DNA of 64,000 nucleotides from Adenophora triphylla var. japonica (lineage: Eukaryota; Streptophyta; Magnoliopsida; Asterales; Campanulaceae), in contig JAFEMH010002448.1 of NCBI GenBank assembly GCA_022495995.1, forward strand, positions 276,921 through 340,920, written 5' to 3'. A model generated the notes under the pieces. The model was not told where the DNA came from, did not search any database, and worked only from the letters and a program-made list of their open reading frames with translations. This document shows positions 10,544 through 21,280 of this stretch, one piece after another (positions within the stretch are counted from its first letter, which is position 1; the number at the start of each line of letters is the position of its first letter). The position numbers and the translations under genes are program-made.

Positions 10544-12047
10544 ATGCAAACTAAGCGTGCCCGCAGCCGTGCACCTGTGCTACCTCCTGTAAATCGACAA
10601 AAGGACAACCAGGGCAAATCTCATCAGAATCCCTCAGAGTCCGGAGGTGCTAACTACGTCAACGCCCTCGAGCAGGAAGATCCTGAAGCGGTCAGATTCA
10701 TCAAGTTCAATTGCCATTTCTGTGACCTGGATCCAGAATGGAAAGAAACCTTGGACACCGTAATGACACAGGGACGCAAACCCCCCATCTCTGATCAAAA
10801 GTTCATCAGCATCCTTCGAGCAAACTCTCTGGCCACACCAGATGAAGAAATCTTCACAATAAAGGTCAACAGACATTGGCACACTCATGAAGAATGCATG
10901 GCAGTCATCTGGGATGTTTTACAAACGAAATTTCCCACCGAGCCCCTCTGCTCAAGCAGAGGACGTGAAGTTTTCCTAGCAGTACCAGCTTCGCAACAGG
11001 GCATGAGACGTCCTTTGATCTGGGTTGAACCGTCAGGCAGCAACGAATCAGAACTCTCCGGAGTAGAAGACGCGGCAGATCTGCAGGAAGATTCCTACAT
11101 ACACATGCTCAGTTTTGGGGATGACACCAGTTCCGACGAGGTCACCTACGATGAAGGCTCAAATACCATGGAAATCGTCAAACTTAATGTCCAGGATAGA
11201 CGGTTATTCGGCGAGTGGAAGCAAATGGTGGATATGACAAAGAATCCTTCTGATCATGTAACCGATGACGACTTCATTAACATCATCTTTTCCAGATATC
11301 CAGATGAGACCAAGGATCCAGTCCTTATTGTCAGATTCTGCGATGCAAAAGTTACCCTCGACGATTGCCTAATCATGGTAAATGAGGCCCTCGCTAAAAG
11401 AGATCAAGGCTCATCATCATTTCCAGTTATCACCCCGAGTGGCAACCGGCCCGTGCCGTCAGTCAAACTCACAGTCAAGAGCACCGCCAAGGCTGAACGA
11501 CGAAGGAGACAAAGTTCCTCACCTTGCTACAAGTCATATCAGCCTCGGGAACGCCTCCAGCAGCCACCCTGAGAACATCTATGAAAGTGCTCCCAGCAAG
11601 ACAGATCAAGCTTCCGAAGAAAGGAACGATCACCTTAGCATCAACATGCTCAAGTTCAATCCTATTCCCAGCCATCACGGCCACGGATCCAGACATCCCG
11701 CCAGCAAGCTACTAGCACTGATAGATTTGGCTCTCGAACGAGATCACGAGACCATCAGCATCACAGAATTCAACACGCCCGTCAGTTTGATCAAACAGAT
11801 ATATGCAGACTTCTTGGTGACCGAGATCAAAGAAGGCCGCATGGAATGTCCAAGAACGACTTCCTTCGTCAATGTAATCCAAGTGTTTCCGCCATTCGAA
11901 GATTTGGATGTAATGACAGTTCTAGATACCAGTCCGACAGCGCGCACCTACGAAGACTGCTTAACTCTCGCAAGAAAAGCCCTCCTGGAACTAGCTGCAC
12001 AAGAAAATCACCTCTGGGACGAAAACAAAGCTCAGAAGACTCACTAG
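10544..12047 (+). pseudogene. Region with three tandem copies of an unrecognised domain (A)
   Basis: Two overlapping frames encode three segments sharing one pattern: hydrophobic-K(F/L)N, then EW and D, then DxxF(I)xxI, then a strand, then a Thr-acidic-acidic-Cys motif and a helix ending in A/V-L. Copy 1 is 10691-10924 (IKFNCHF to EECMAVIWDVL). Copy 2 is 11168-11398 (VKLNVQD to DDCLIMVNEAL). Copy 3 is 11634-11999 (LKFNPIPS to EDCLTLARKAL), which is longer. Acidic linkers separate them. I do not recognise the family. Element B has all three and D at least one, so the domain belongs to the polyprotein. A frameshift lies between copies 2 and 3. Confidence 0.6.
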
Positions 12048-13380
12048 GACCAAGCCCTTAAAGCGTCACAAGCAGTTTCAGACAGACAACTAGAGGCTAC
12101 TCTAGACCAATTCGACCTCAAAGGTTTTGCCCACGGCAACTTCATGGATTACCATCACTTCTGAACAAACCCCCTCTGGCAAGGGAGGGCGGTCAATGGT
12201 CCAAACGACCTAGGAGATGGAATGGCACAACACAAGGAATACCTAGCCCATCAGCATGAGGAATACAAGCGCTTATCTCCCAGAGAGAAGCAAGCCCTTT
12301 GTGAAAGCGACGACGAAGACAATGAAACCATACTCTTCCGAGCCGATCATGAAGTCAACAAAACCGAAATCCCAAGGGTCCTGGGAGGATGGGAAGGGAC
12401 CATTTTCGTTCTCAAGTTAAAAGGCCAACTGAAGGAGGAATGTCTTTTCAAAAAGAAGAGAAAGATGAAAATACATCTCCAACAACTGCTCAGGGAGATT
12501 CCACAGACTACAGCATTCGTTTACAGAAATGATCAACTGGGACAAAAGCCAGTCACATGGGCAGACGTCCGGGAAGCCGTATACTCACCTTCCGACATAC
12601 CCGCCACTCAGTTAAGCAACAGAGAAAACTCTCCCCGATGGAAGTTTATCTAGACTTCCGCATACGGTTCAAAGAAGCATTGGCCATTCTCACCTGGAAA
12701 GAAACGCAAGCGCTAGCTCTCGACGAAGGCTCGGCTACAAGAGAGCGGATTTGGGCGAAAAGCGGAGGAAAGTTAGCAAACCATGAATACTACTTATCTC
12801 AACTCAAGAACGCCATGAGCCTGCTGAGCAAGAAGGAGAAAAATGCAGTATACCGTGAAGAGATCAGAGAAATAGTTCGCATGAACCAAGAACTCTCTAG
12901 CCTCCCCCGGAGGGTCAACAAGAAACAGTTCAGTCCTAGCAACCACTGCTGTGCACTGACATTCGAACAACTACGGCAAACCACAGGCTCCCTCCCTGCA
13001 GAAGCACCTAAACCAGTATCTAGGGACAGAATCTGGAAAGCTGCTGAAAGCCCCGGGAAGACATCAACAGTCAACGAATTGAGAAAGGACATATGGCCCT
13101 GTGCTTCGAATAATCCTCCACTGATTATGGCTCAACTCAAAGCAACCTGTTCAAAGGGGACCAAGCCTGACTTCAACGTTCTGACTCGATCTGGTCAAAT
13201 CCATGTGCTACCGCCCAAGGCCACCAAAAAGCAAACAGAGCCAGAACCGCAACCCGGTCTGCCCGAAGAAACAAGTTCCAAAAAGGAGGACCCGATCCTC
13301 ACTCAACTCAAGCAGACCCACGTGAACATTTCCATGTGGTCCCTGCTCACATCTTCATACCCTCACAAGCTCAAGCTAAA
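12048..13380 (+). pseudogene. Polyprotein region of unknown function between triplicated domain and protease 2 (A)
   Basis: From 12222 a frame reads MAQHKEYLAHQHEEYKRLS followed by an acidic patch (CESDDEDNETILF) and GGWEGT. From 12557 a long frame carries a charged, helix-rich stretch (LSKKEKNAVYREEIREIV) and RVNKKQFS. The same segments occur in B (57000-55861), so this is conserved coding. I see no known catalytic motif. It may be structural or a spacer processed by the proteases. The two frames overlap by about 100 bases, indicating one frameshift. Confidence 0.55.
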
Positions 13381-13890
13381 GGAAAGTTTGGCCCGTACCA
13401 TGGTCCCCGTGGACGCAACTCTAGAAGAAGTAATTCAGATGATCAGCAACATCAACTATGGAAACATCATCACCTTCACAGATTTAGACCTGCCAAAATT
13501 TGGGGCTAATCAGAATGAGCCGCTCTACGTCATGGCTCAGTTGGATGAGCGTCGCCTTCCCCGCGTACTGGTAGACGGAAGTTTCGGAATAAATGTCTTG
13601 CCCGCCAAGATGATGGACCTACTTGACATCAAGCCCACAGATTTGAAGCCTTCAGTCCACACTGTCAAGGCTTATGATTCAACTTCCCGCACAGTTCTCA
13701 GGGTTGCTACTTTAAGCATCTGGTTTGTCAAACAGATGATCCCTATCGAATTTCAAGTGTTGGACATTCCTATCACTTTCACAGCCATCCTGGGATGACC
13801 CTGGCTACATCAAATGAAAGGCGTGGCATCCACCCTTCACCAATGTATCAAGTTCATACAAGGCAACGAGCTGACAACAGTCTAAGGCGA
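13381..13890 (+). pseudogene. Protease 2 of element A, homologous to protease 1
   Basis: VLVDGSFGINVLPAKMMD has its Asp at 13574-13576. It is followed by AYDSTSRTVLR, QMIPIEFQVLDIP, FTAILG and PWLHQMKGVASTLHQCIKF, which repeats the protease 1 sequence motif by motif. A TGA splits FTAILG from PWLH where protease 1 has Arg (CGA to TGA type change). The active-site triplet reads DGS, while B reads DGGSG. It is the domain adjoining the G-patch and RT, the normal retroviral place for protease, so either of the two could be the working enzyme. Confidence 0.75.
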
Positions 13891-14307
13891 TAGCGTCACC
13901 ACCGAAGGGACCTGTACCAACGGCATTCCAGTGTTAGAAATCAAGCATGATGACGATATGGCATTAACTTGATTCACATTGGAGACTTCCAAGATCCAAA
14001 TATGCAGCATGGACCTTCCACTATTATGGGACAAAATCCCTCCTGCCATGAAGATGATGAAAGTCATGAACTTCATCCCAGGACTGGGGCTCGGCAAAAG
14101 GTTACAAGGCCAACACCAAGTCATCGAAGTCAAGGACCACACTACAGTCCAAGGGCTCGGTTATGTGCCAACACCAGCTGACATCGGGGAAGAAAAGAGG
14201 CTCGCCAGCACCAAAGCAGCAGCCCGCAAAAGGGGAACCTCCTATGGCACACCAAACCTCCGACCTTACAGTTTCGACCTCGCTCGCTACTTCGTTAAAG
14301 GAACCAA
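13891..14307 (+). pseudogene. G-patch domain of element A
   Basis: At 14054-14170 the frame encodes MNFIPGLGLGKRLQG followed by VIEVK and GLGYVPTPADI. This fits the G-patch pattern of an aromatic residue, then GxGLGK, then a polar loop, then GLGY. G-patches bind RNA or activate DEAH helicases in cellular proteins and sit next to protease in betaretroviruses. Here the domain lies between protease 2 and where RT should start. A linker rich in Lys, Arg and Ala follows up to the minisatellite. Confidence 0.75.
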
Positions 14308-14392
14308 CGTCAGAACTGAGGGAACCGACAGCAGAACTGAGGGAACCGACAGCGGAACCAACAGCAGAACTGAGGGAACTGACAACAGAACT
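14308..14392 (+). repeat. 21-bp minisatellite in the linker after the G-patch
   Basis: About four copies of GAACTGAGGGAACCGACAGCA, in frame as an imperfect Arg-Thr-Glu-Gly repeat. The array ends exactly where sequence jumps to RNase H. Confidence 0.85.
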
Positions 14393-14499
14393 GATCATCA
14401 ATCAAGTATCCAAGAAATGGAAGACAATAGATTCTAGCCTCCAGAAGTACCATACGTATATGGAGGAGCTCATTGCTCAGTTCAAGGATATCTCTTTCC
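14393..14499 (+). pseudogene. RNase H stub of element A after internal deletion
   Basis: LIINQVSKKWKTIDSSLQKYHTY matches the middle of the RNase H domain of B at 41310-41200. The RT and the start of RNase H that should precede it are missing, and the stub follows the 21-bp repeat directly with only TGA shared at the joint. It is cut again at 14496-14499 where element C LTR begins. Confidence 0.8.
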
Positions 14500-15895
14500 T
14501 CCACCTCAACTAGCTCCACACCAATTCCCCTTCAACCGATTCAAATCCTCTCTCTCTCCAAACCAGTCGGCGACCTCTTCCCTCACCAAAACCAATTCCC
14601 CGGAATCCTCCTCACCTTCACCTTGTATCTCCCCCTCCAACAACTCTATACCCAAAAACCAACAATCGACTCCCCTGTTATAAATCCCAAGCCGTTCACC
14701 ACCATCCAAACAATGCCGAACTAATTCCAACCTAAATCTCCTTGCCGTTATCTGATATCTACCCCAAAACCGGTTGCCTTCTCCTTCCTCTGTTTCCAGA
14801 TCAACATACACGCACTGACACTTGGAGCTAATTTGCCGTTCAATCTGAGTTCGTGATTTTGTTCCTTGAAGCTGATTGGAAGATCCTTCTACCTAACGTA
14901 GTAGAAGGAACGTGGACTACGAGGGTAATGAATTTCCTCCCTCAATATCTATCTCATATTTGTTACTTGTTTGCTCCGTTGCAATTATTGTTCCCGGACT
15001 TGATAATTGGACTCCATCCGTCCTCAATTATCAAGTCCCAACTGCCATCTCTCTGTTTAATTGTTAGTTTGGTATAATTGGTGTATATGATGTGATTTGA
15101 ACTCTATTAATTGTGTGATTGTCAAGGGAGGGTGGATCCCTCCATATCTGCACTCCTTAGGTCAATCTATTGTTGATTCATGTTATTCTGATTTGTATTG
15201 TTTGATCTGAGTTAATTTCTGGTGGATTTTATTTCACATTGTAAGGTCTCTGCAGAGGAACATATAGTGTCACGCGACACAACGGGCTATCCGTCCTGTG
15301 TGGCGCGACATAACTAATCACCCTGCAGAGGCCATCTTTCCATATGTAAGTTGTTCATTCTGTTTGCTTGTCACTCCAGATAGAGTATGGATCTTCCATA
15401 TCCACACTCATTTAGAGTGATTGTGTAGATCCCTGTCAGTCCTGGGCTTCATCGTTGTAAGGCTCCTGCGTATGATAGTTAGTGTCACGCGACATAATCT
15501 GCACAACAGATCCTGTGTCACGCGACACTCTTTGTCAATATGCAGAAGTCATTTTCAGTTGTAAGTTTTATTTGTTCCTCGATGTAAAGTGGGATGTGGC
15601 CTCCCAGAGTCAATGGCTTACAAATTGTAATTCCCCTTGTTGTTGAGTAATAAAACAAAGCACCCTTATGCATTTTAGTACATATCTCGTCATACACACT
15701 TTGCACACACTTTGAACGAATGGAATGTTGAACATAGAAAGACTCGTCTACGGACGAGGCATGTTGGGTGAACTCTCGGTTCTTCCCAACACGTAACCTG
15801 ACCCCCGAACCCATTTTCTCATCTTAAAAGGTTTTCAATGTTTCTTTAAAAAGGCGTGGCGACTCCTTATATTTTTTTCGACGAGCGCTCATTCA
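14496..15895 (+). repeat. 5' LTR of element C, truncated
   Basis: It aligns with 23446-24847 and lacks the first ~710 bp of the LTR (equivalent of 22736-23445). It includes the CT-rich tract, two TGTCACGCGACA pairs, and the R/U5 block with GAACTCTCGGTTCTTCCCAA. It ends CATTCA one base before the primer-binding site. A PBS-like TGGCGACTCC lies inside at 15857-15866. Confidence 0.93.
15268..15527. promoter_or_regulatory. Two pairs of TGTCACGCGACA-type sites in LTR C
   Basis: Sites are at 15268-15279 and 15299-15310 (the second TGTGGCGCGACA), then 15483-15494 and 15516-15527. Within-pair spacing is 31 and 33 bp. A third pair (16170-16181, 16203-16214) lies in the leader. The outer arms TGTC/GACA are inverted repeats. 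The 3' LTR carries the same sites near 24219-24480. Confidence 0.7.
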
Positions 15896-15896
15896 G

Positions 15897-15913
15897 TGGC
15901 GACTCTGCTGGGA
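15897..15913 (+). other. Primer-binding site of element C
   Basis: TGGCGACTCTGCTGGGA begins one base after the LTR end (15895) and is the same type as in element A. Confidence 0.88.
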
Positions 15914-17148
15914 ATACTTGAAACTTGTTTTTCAAAAAGTGGGTCAGACATTCGTGATTGTTCAACATTTATTCCATTCACTTGTGTGTACCTTGTTGTG
16001 TGACATTTTATGTGTGTAAATGCATTTGGTGCTTTGTTTTATTCCCTCCCACTTTCTTGCTTCCTGTGTGTTGTGATGTTGCCTGGGACTTGGGGCTGAG
16101 TTATTGCATTTGCTTGGAGGCTGGGGCTGGTTATGCTTCTTTGGTTCAGATTCTGGAGGTGACTTCTTCTGTCACGCGACAAGATATGCCATGGCTGTCC
16201 TGTGTCACGCGACAGAAGAGGCCAAGTTGCAAGATTTGATTTTCTTGATACAGGTTGTGATTGTGGGGCGGTCCCCCATGATCAGTTATTGATCCTTGAT
16301 TATTGTATCTCTGTGGGGCGTGTGTGTGTTGTTTTTCCTTTATCACCCCCTTTTCAAAATAAAAAAAATAAATAATAAAAAAATCATTTTCATAAATAAA
16401 GGAAGATAGCCATCCCGCACACTACATCACGTAGATCTAGAACCCTCGGGTACGATTGACGGCATCGCGGACGGCCATGAATTTCGCCTACGCTTGAGCG
16501 CCTAAAATCAAACCTATCCCCCTAGCGCGTTATAGGTGGCGCCACACATTTAAACCTCACCCAAAACGGTTGGTTTTTGACACGACATTTTTCAAATACG
16601 CTAAAATGAGTTGTTTCAAAATTTTTAATAGACTTTCATACCTATCCCAAAACCTAGCACGTGTGGGCATGTTGCCATCGCAACATGGTTTCACGAAAGG
16701 ACATGTCATTCCCACGGCATGTTCTAACGAGATATCATGTCGCTTTGTCAACGTGCACCGACGAGAGGTCATGCCGGATTTTTCCTTGAAATTCTCCAGG
16801 AATACCCGTTATGCTGCCCAAATTTCTCCAGAAATTGGGGCTACTCGTCCGTCCCATAAATGCTTTGGTTTTGTTTAGGTATTATCGCCTGTTATTAATT
16901 TTGAACCAATACATTTGGTGTATTTGTGGATGATGTGTCCATAGGTTCCCCCGAGGTCTAGATTGTGTGAATAAAGGATTAGCCTTTTCCAACCGTCTCT
17001 AGGACTTAAAACACCGATTTCTACTTGAAGATTAATTAGTGTTGCACGAGTCTGTCTCCTTTTCCGTTCTTCCCTCTCCCGTAACATCTCAAAGATTCTC
17101 TATCCTCAGACTTATACACACTCTCACCTCTTTACCTTTGTAAAGGCT
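15914..17148 (+). other. Leader of element C
   Basis: Non-coding. It contains a TGTCACGCGACA pair, a perfect 8-bp hairpin CATGTTGC-CATC-GCAACATG near 16668-16688, and the motif AGAGGTCATGCCGG near 16765 also found in leaders A and D. The stretch TAGCCTTTTCCAACCG near 16980 matches the conserved end of leaders A, B and D. Confidence 0.65.
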
Positions 17149-17436
17149 ATGGCAAGTTGGGTGTGCACTCTCGTTCCCGGCGCTCATTGGTCTATATTCC
17201 TGAGGCGGAAGCAGTTCAAGTGCCCGAGCAGTCGTCCATCTGATGCGGAATCCAAAATGCTCGGTGCAGAGAAGATTAGGGCCCACCAGCATGGAAGTTC
17301 ATATCACATGGGTCAGCAAAGTGCAAATGGAGTGTCCATCGAAGAGCAGAGAGCTACCCTTAAAGTTGTTCTTCCTCACAAGCGGGAGGCCAGGTTACTT
17401 GCTCAGATTACGAAAGCTAAGGAGGGCGACTTATGA
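17149..17436 (+). CDS. Small unidentified ORF (95 codons) at the gag position of element C
   Basis: It begins MASWVCTLVPGAHWS and contains a basic stretch (LPHKREARLLAQITKAK). It sits where gag should start in this family, but I see no Gag core and no zinc finger. It could be a residual or chance ORF. No similarity to other ORFs in the window was seen. Confidence 0.2.
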   Translation: MASWVCTLVPGAHWSIFLRRKQFKCPSSRPSDAESKMLGAEKIRAHQHGSSYHMGQQSANGVSIEEQRATLKVVLPHKREARLLAQITKAKEGDL

Positions 17437-18897
17437 AGGACAGAAAGATTAAGAAGGGTCCTCACCGCACCGATGGCAACGATACCCTTCCTCCCGCCCG
17501 AAGTTGATGCAGTAAATCAGTCCTCGTAGGGTCTAGAATGTCCACTGTCGGACTTGAGTCTGTCGAGTCCAAGTTGGACCAATTTTGCTTTGCTGTGATA
17601 AAATCTTTGTTTCTCTTCTTGCTAGACTCGAGACATCACTAGCACACCCGTGTTACACTCTATTGAAATGGTCTTATTCCAAATGATCACTTGTGCTGCT
17701 CACCGACTAAATGCTTTGAAATGACTAATGTTTGAATTGATCGGAGTGAGAAAATCGGCTGATATCCTTCTCAAAGTGGGGCTCACCAACTCCCCATCTC
17801 GTATCTCCCGTGCTCACATGTCTTCCTTCGTCCTCACCATCTCTTTGTTCGATGAATTTGCATGGATCTTCTCAGAGTAAACTTAAGCAAGCAAATGAAG
17901 ACTTGACCTCGTTCGGATCATCCGGTAGGGACTGCGGTTTAAACCTTTCACCCTTAGGAAAACCATTACCTTACCCTCACTAAACAATACCCTTTCAATT
18001 CAAGATCGGCATATTTGAAACCCGTTTAATCATCTCAAGAAGAAGAGGGACTATCCTTGAGGCTCCCGTAATTCAAAAGAAGCATCGACCGTCTCCAAGC
18101 TCAAGAATGGCAGAAGGCAATGATCCATCCTGGGGACTAGCTGAAATTCTCCCCTCTGTAAAAAAAAAATAATACAAAAAAAAAAGAAAAAAAGAGAGCC
18201 TAGTCCCTAGCGATCCTCTCAGAAGCGAAAGTCAAAAGATCCGGTCATTACTCAAGAGGAGTCTCAGAGTGAATAAAGATACATCACGGATGTCCCTCAC
18301 CACTACCTTAACCAACTCCGGCCGTCTTTTCGATTTTAGATGACATTCCCATTACCCTTACCTTTGCCTTTAGCCAAAGCCAAGATTGACCTCTCATCCT
18401 TAGAGGCAGCAAAGATGCAACCACAGATTTCCCTCACCTTAGAAATTCCAAACACATACCAAGAGCCAACCTCTCATCTTTAGAGGTTCAGCCAGCAAAA
18501 GACCTAGCCGACCTCTCGTTTTAAGAGGTCATGATATCCTAAATCACCCGAAGACCGATCGAAACCCCGAGACCCAGTCGCAGTTCCTACCGGATAGCAG
18601 TTTCAGTCCAATATCGTCGAGATCTAAAACAGATTGTTGCTTAAAGAGGAGCCAAGTCCATCCCAGCTCAAAAAACCGTCAAGCAAAGATTGTGCAAATT
18701 CCATCCGTTCATTCGACATTTTATGTGAGCATATTTCATTTCTCCTCCGCAAACACCTGCTGTGGATATCCCACTGGGGCTTCACATCCGTGTCTCCCAG
18801 CGACACTCCAAGAGGACATATATTTCAATTCTTAAAATCTTCAAAGGTCCTCAAATCCCCGAATTTCAATGTTCATTCTTTTCATTCGGGATAGCCC
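17437..18897 (+). other. Non-coding interior of element C, position of missing gag-pol
   Basis: No recognisable coding sequence. It contains an A-rich tract (18160-18195) and short CCTCT/AGAGG inverted motifs at about 18390-18530. The whole gag-pol of related elements would lie here. Confidence 0.6.
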
Positions 18898-18960
18898 GAA
18901 CTACGGCGACCTGAGCTCCTCCCAAGGAGGGGAACGTAGGCAACCATAACTGGTCCGGTC
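18898..18960 (+). other. Post-integrase type stem-loop box of element C
   Basis: GAACTACG, then GAGCTCCTCCC-AA-GGAGGGGAACGTAGG, then CAACCATAACTGGTCCGGTC. The arms CTCC and GGAG pair. Flanks match the boxes after integrase in D (49114) and B (39594-39535), so this marks the deleted pol 3' boundary. Confidence 0.75.
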
Positions 18961-20095
18961 GAAATCACAATCAAATCTCGAAAAATCTGGGTTCCTCAAG
19001 GGCCGTCCCTATACACAGATCCTTCGTTTCGTCTTTCCAAATTTGATCTCAATATCAGTGCGCTTTCTCCTCAGGATTGATAAAAAAATATTTGCTCATA
19101 TCGGCTTTGGCGGTTGACTAACCCGAACATCAATAAAGGGTTTTAAGCAACTTTGTGATCATCACGAATAAGACAGGTTTTCAAGTGTCTCGACAAGTCT
19201 TCCCTTTCTACATCATAGGAAGATAGAGCTAAACACTGTGTCGGTCAGCAGGGGCTTCCATACACTTTTCCACACCTTGTGATGCTTATGCTCTCCCAAA
19301 AGAGTCAAACCCAAAAACGAGAGTGTCATATACAGAAAATCGGGATACATTCCCACCCTCGAAAGATATGCCCCTGCACGTAAAATATTTCCGAGTCTTG
19401 TCCAGCGACTGTTTGACTAAGATTTGAAATGATGGGTTGCCTCCTCGGCCACACGATGACTCTGCCTGCGATAAAGCTGCATAGAATTTCCTCAAGCTGG
19501 GGCTTTGGTTAAGGTATCCCTCCGGCTCTCCTTACCAGATTCCCTCCAGGTTTGCTTTGCACTGTCAACTGGGGCTTCGCCAAGCCGGGATTGCTCTTTG
19601 CCCCCGTCTGCTTCTTGTTGTCTAAGACGCGCGATACGCTTTGTCCTCACTAGCAACGGACCTGCTGCAATTGGTACTCCCGGAAGCGTCCCCGACTTGC
19701 CTAAGCTGCACCATCCATACACCATCACTCATGGGAGAGGGTCCACTCCATCATAAACACTTTCGTCCTATACACAATCCCTCATAGAGCAACTGATACA
19801 GACATATCCGCTCATCAAGCCGTGCAAAACCCTCCTTACTTCCCTTCCTATTCTCCCCAGCTGGGATGGACTTGTGCAACAAAAGATTAATAATGCATAA
19901 GCAAAAGTCGAATAAAGTGCTAGGTGCCTAGAGTGATGTGTTTCCCCCCCCCCCACAGGATACGATAATCAAGTGATCATATTTTGATCGTGAGGATTGC
20001 CCCTCGGATCACAATCTTAGATAGGGATTCCAAATCCTGCAGGTGGCAGACCCCGCCTTTATTATCTTCGTAAGGCCCGGACTCATCAACACCGT
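18961..20095 (+). other. Non-coding 3' region of element C
   Basis: I see no gene here. It includes scattered phrases of the CTGGGGCTTC type (about 19250, 19500, 19570) that may be degenerate repeats, and a C-homopolymer near 19947. Confidence 0.5.
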
Positions 20096-20290
20096 CGAAA
20101 AAGAGTCTCAGCTACCCAGTCTCCAAGCAATGCTTGTCGAAAAAGAAAAAAAGGAAAAAGAGCCTTAGCTGCCTCAGCCCCCAAGCAGTGCTTGTCAAAG
20201 GAAAAGAGCCCCAGCTGCTTCAGCCCCCAAGCAGTGCTTGTCAAAGGAAAAGAACCCCAGCTGCCCCAGAATCCAAGCAATGATGCTCAC
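20096..20290 (+). repeat. About 46-bp tandem repeat, 4 copies (C)
   Basis: The unit contains CCAAGCAGTGCTTGTCAAAG then GAAAAGAGCCCCAGCTGC. The first copy is expanded by an A-rich insertion. Confidence 0.85.
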
Positions 20291-20329
20291 CAGCCTCAAC
20301 GACTTTAAGGCATGTTCCGCACAGCGAGT

Positions 20330-21060
20330 TATCAACCAAGAGCCCGTTCCCAGGGGCAGATCATTACTAAGAGCCCGTGGGCAGATTTCCAGTAAGAGCT
20401 CGTTCCCATAGGCAGATCAACCAAGAGCCCGTGGGCAGATTTTCAGTGAGAGCCCGTCCCGTGAATGGCCACCCGAAAACCGTCAACAGCAGTTATAGCC
20501 TAAGACCCTCCGGCAGTCATATCTATCCCCGCAAGTCCAATAATCAACGGAGCTGCACCAAATCTCAAAGATTGTCCCTCAAAGCAAAACCGAGACAAAG
20601 AGTCCGTGTCTATTTGAATCTCCCCAGCAGTGAGCATCAAGATCAATAGCCCCGTCGCCAAAACGCCAATAAGAGTTCGCTGCCCAGCAAGCAAAGTCCC
20701 CGTCATACCAAGCAATGCCCGGGACACAAAAATCAACCGTCAATAAGAGTTCGCTGCCCAGCAAGCAAAGTCCCCGGCTTACCAAGCAAAGCTCGGGACA
20801 CAAAAGTCATCTGTCAACAGAAGGCCCCGCCGCTTAAGCATCCGCTGCCCAGCAAGCAAATTTCCCATCACAGCAGGCAAGATCCCAGATCCCAAAAGTC
20901 AAACCATCAACAAAGATAGGCCCCCCGCCGCCAAAACACCAACAAGAATCCGCTGCCCAGCAAGCAAAATTCCCATCACAGCAGGAAAGATCCCAGATCC
21001 TAAAGCTAGCAATCAACGAAAGAAAGTCCCACCGTCAACTGCCAATAAGAATCACGCCGA
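20330..21060 (+). repeat. Degenerate tandem repeats (C)
   Basis: First about five copies of AGAGCCCGTGGGCAGAT (20335-20460), then about four longer units built on CGCTGCCCAGCAAGCAAA with variable spacers (20670-21010). Confidence 0.75.
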
Positions 21061-21280
21061 AGCAAATTCCTCGTCACAAAGATACAAAGTCCTGTGCCGA
21101 GTCAATGCCTACAAAAGACCGCCCCACAACCTTCAACAGCAGTTAGTAGCATAAGACCCTCCGGTCGCTACATCAATCCCTAGCAGCATATACCATAGCA
21201 TCAATCCCTCCCAGGCGGCTACTACGGGTAAGCACAAAGATGTATGAAAACACGTCTTTGTCAACTACTTTTCTAAAAAG

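Larger units (their letters stand above)
1..14499 (+). mobile_element. Element A: Tat/Ogre-like Ty3-gypsy remnant, internal-LTR-internal
   Basis: One LTR (4851-6488) has element sequence on both sides. To its left lies the 3' part of an internal region, with antisense genes, minisatellite and polypurine tract. To its right lie a primer-binding site, leader, gag and protease. This is the product expected from recombination between tandem or overlapping copies, rather than a normal LTR-internal-LTR element. Coding order on the right is Gag, protease 1, triplicated domain, protease 2, G-patch, RNase H stub; RT is deleted. The right end is a microhomology junction (TTCC, 14496-14499) into the truncated LTR of element C. 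Lineage is assigned from the primer-binding site, G-patch and antisense genes. Confidence 0.85.

Noticed and set aside
15518..15814. 98-codon minus-strand ORF present twice (also 24470-24766)
   Set aside because: The two copies are the same part of the two C LTRs; identity is due to LTR duplication and covers R/U5.
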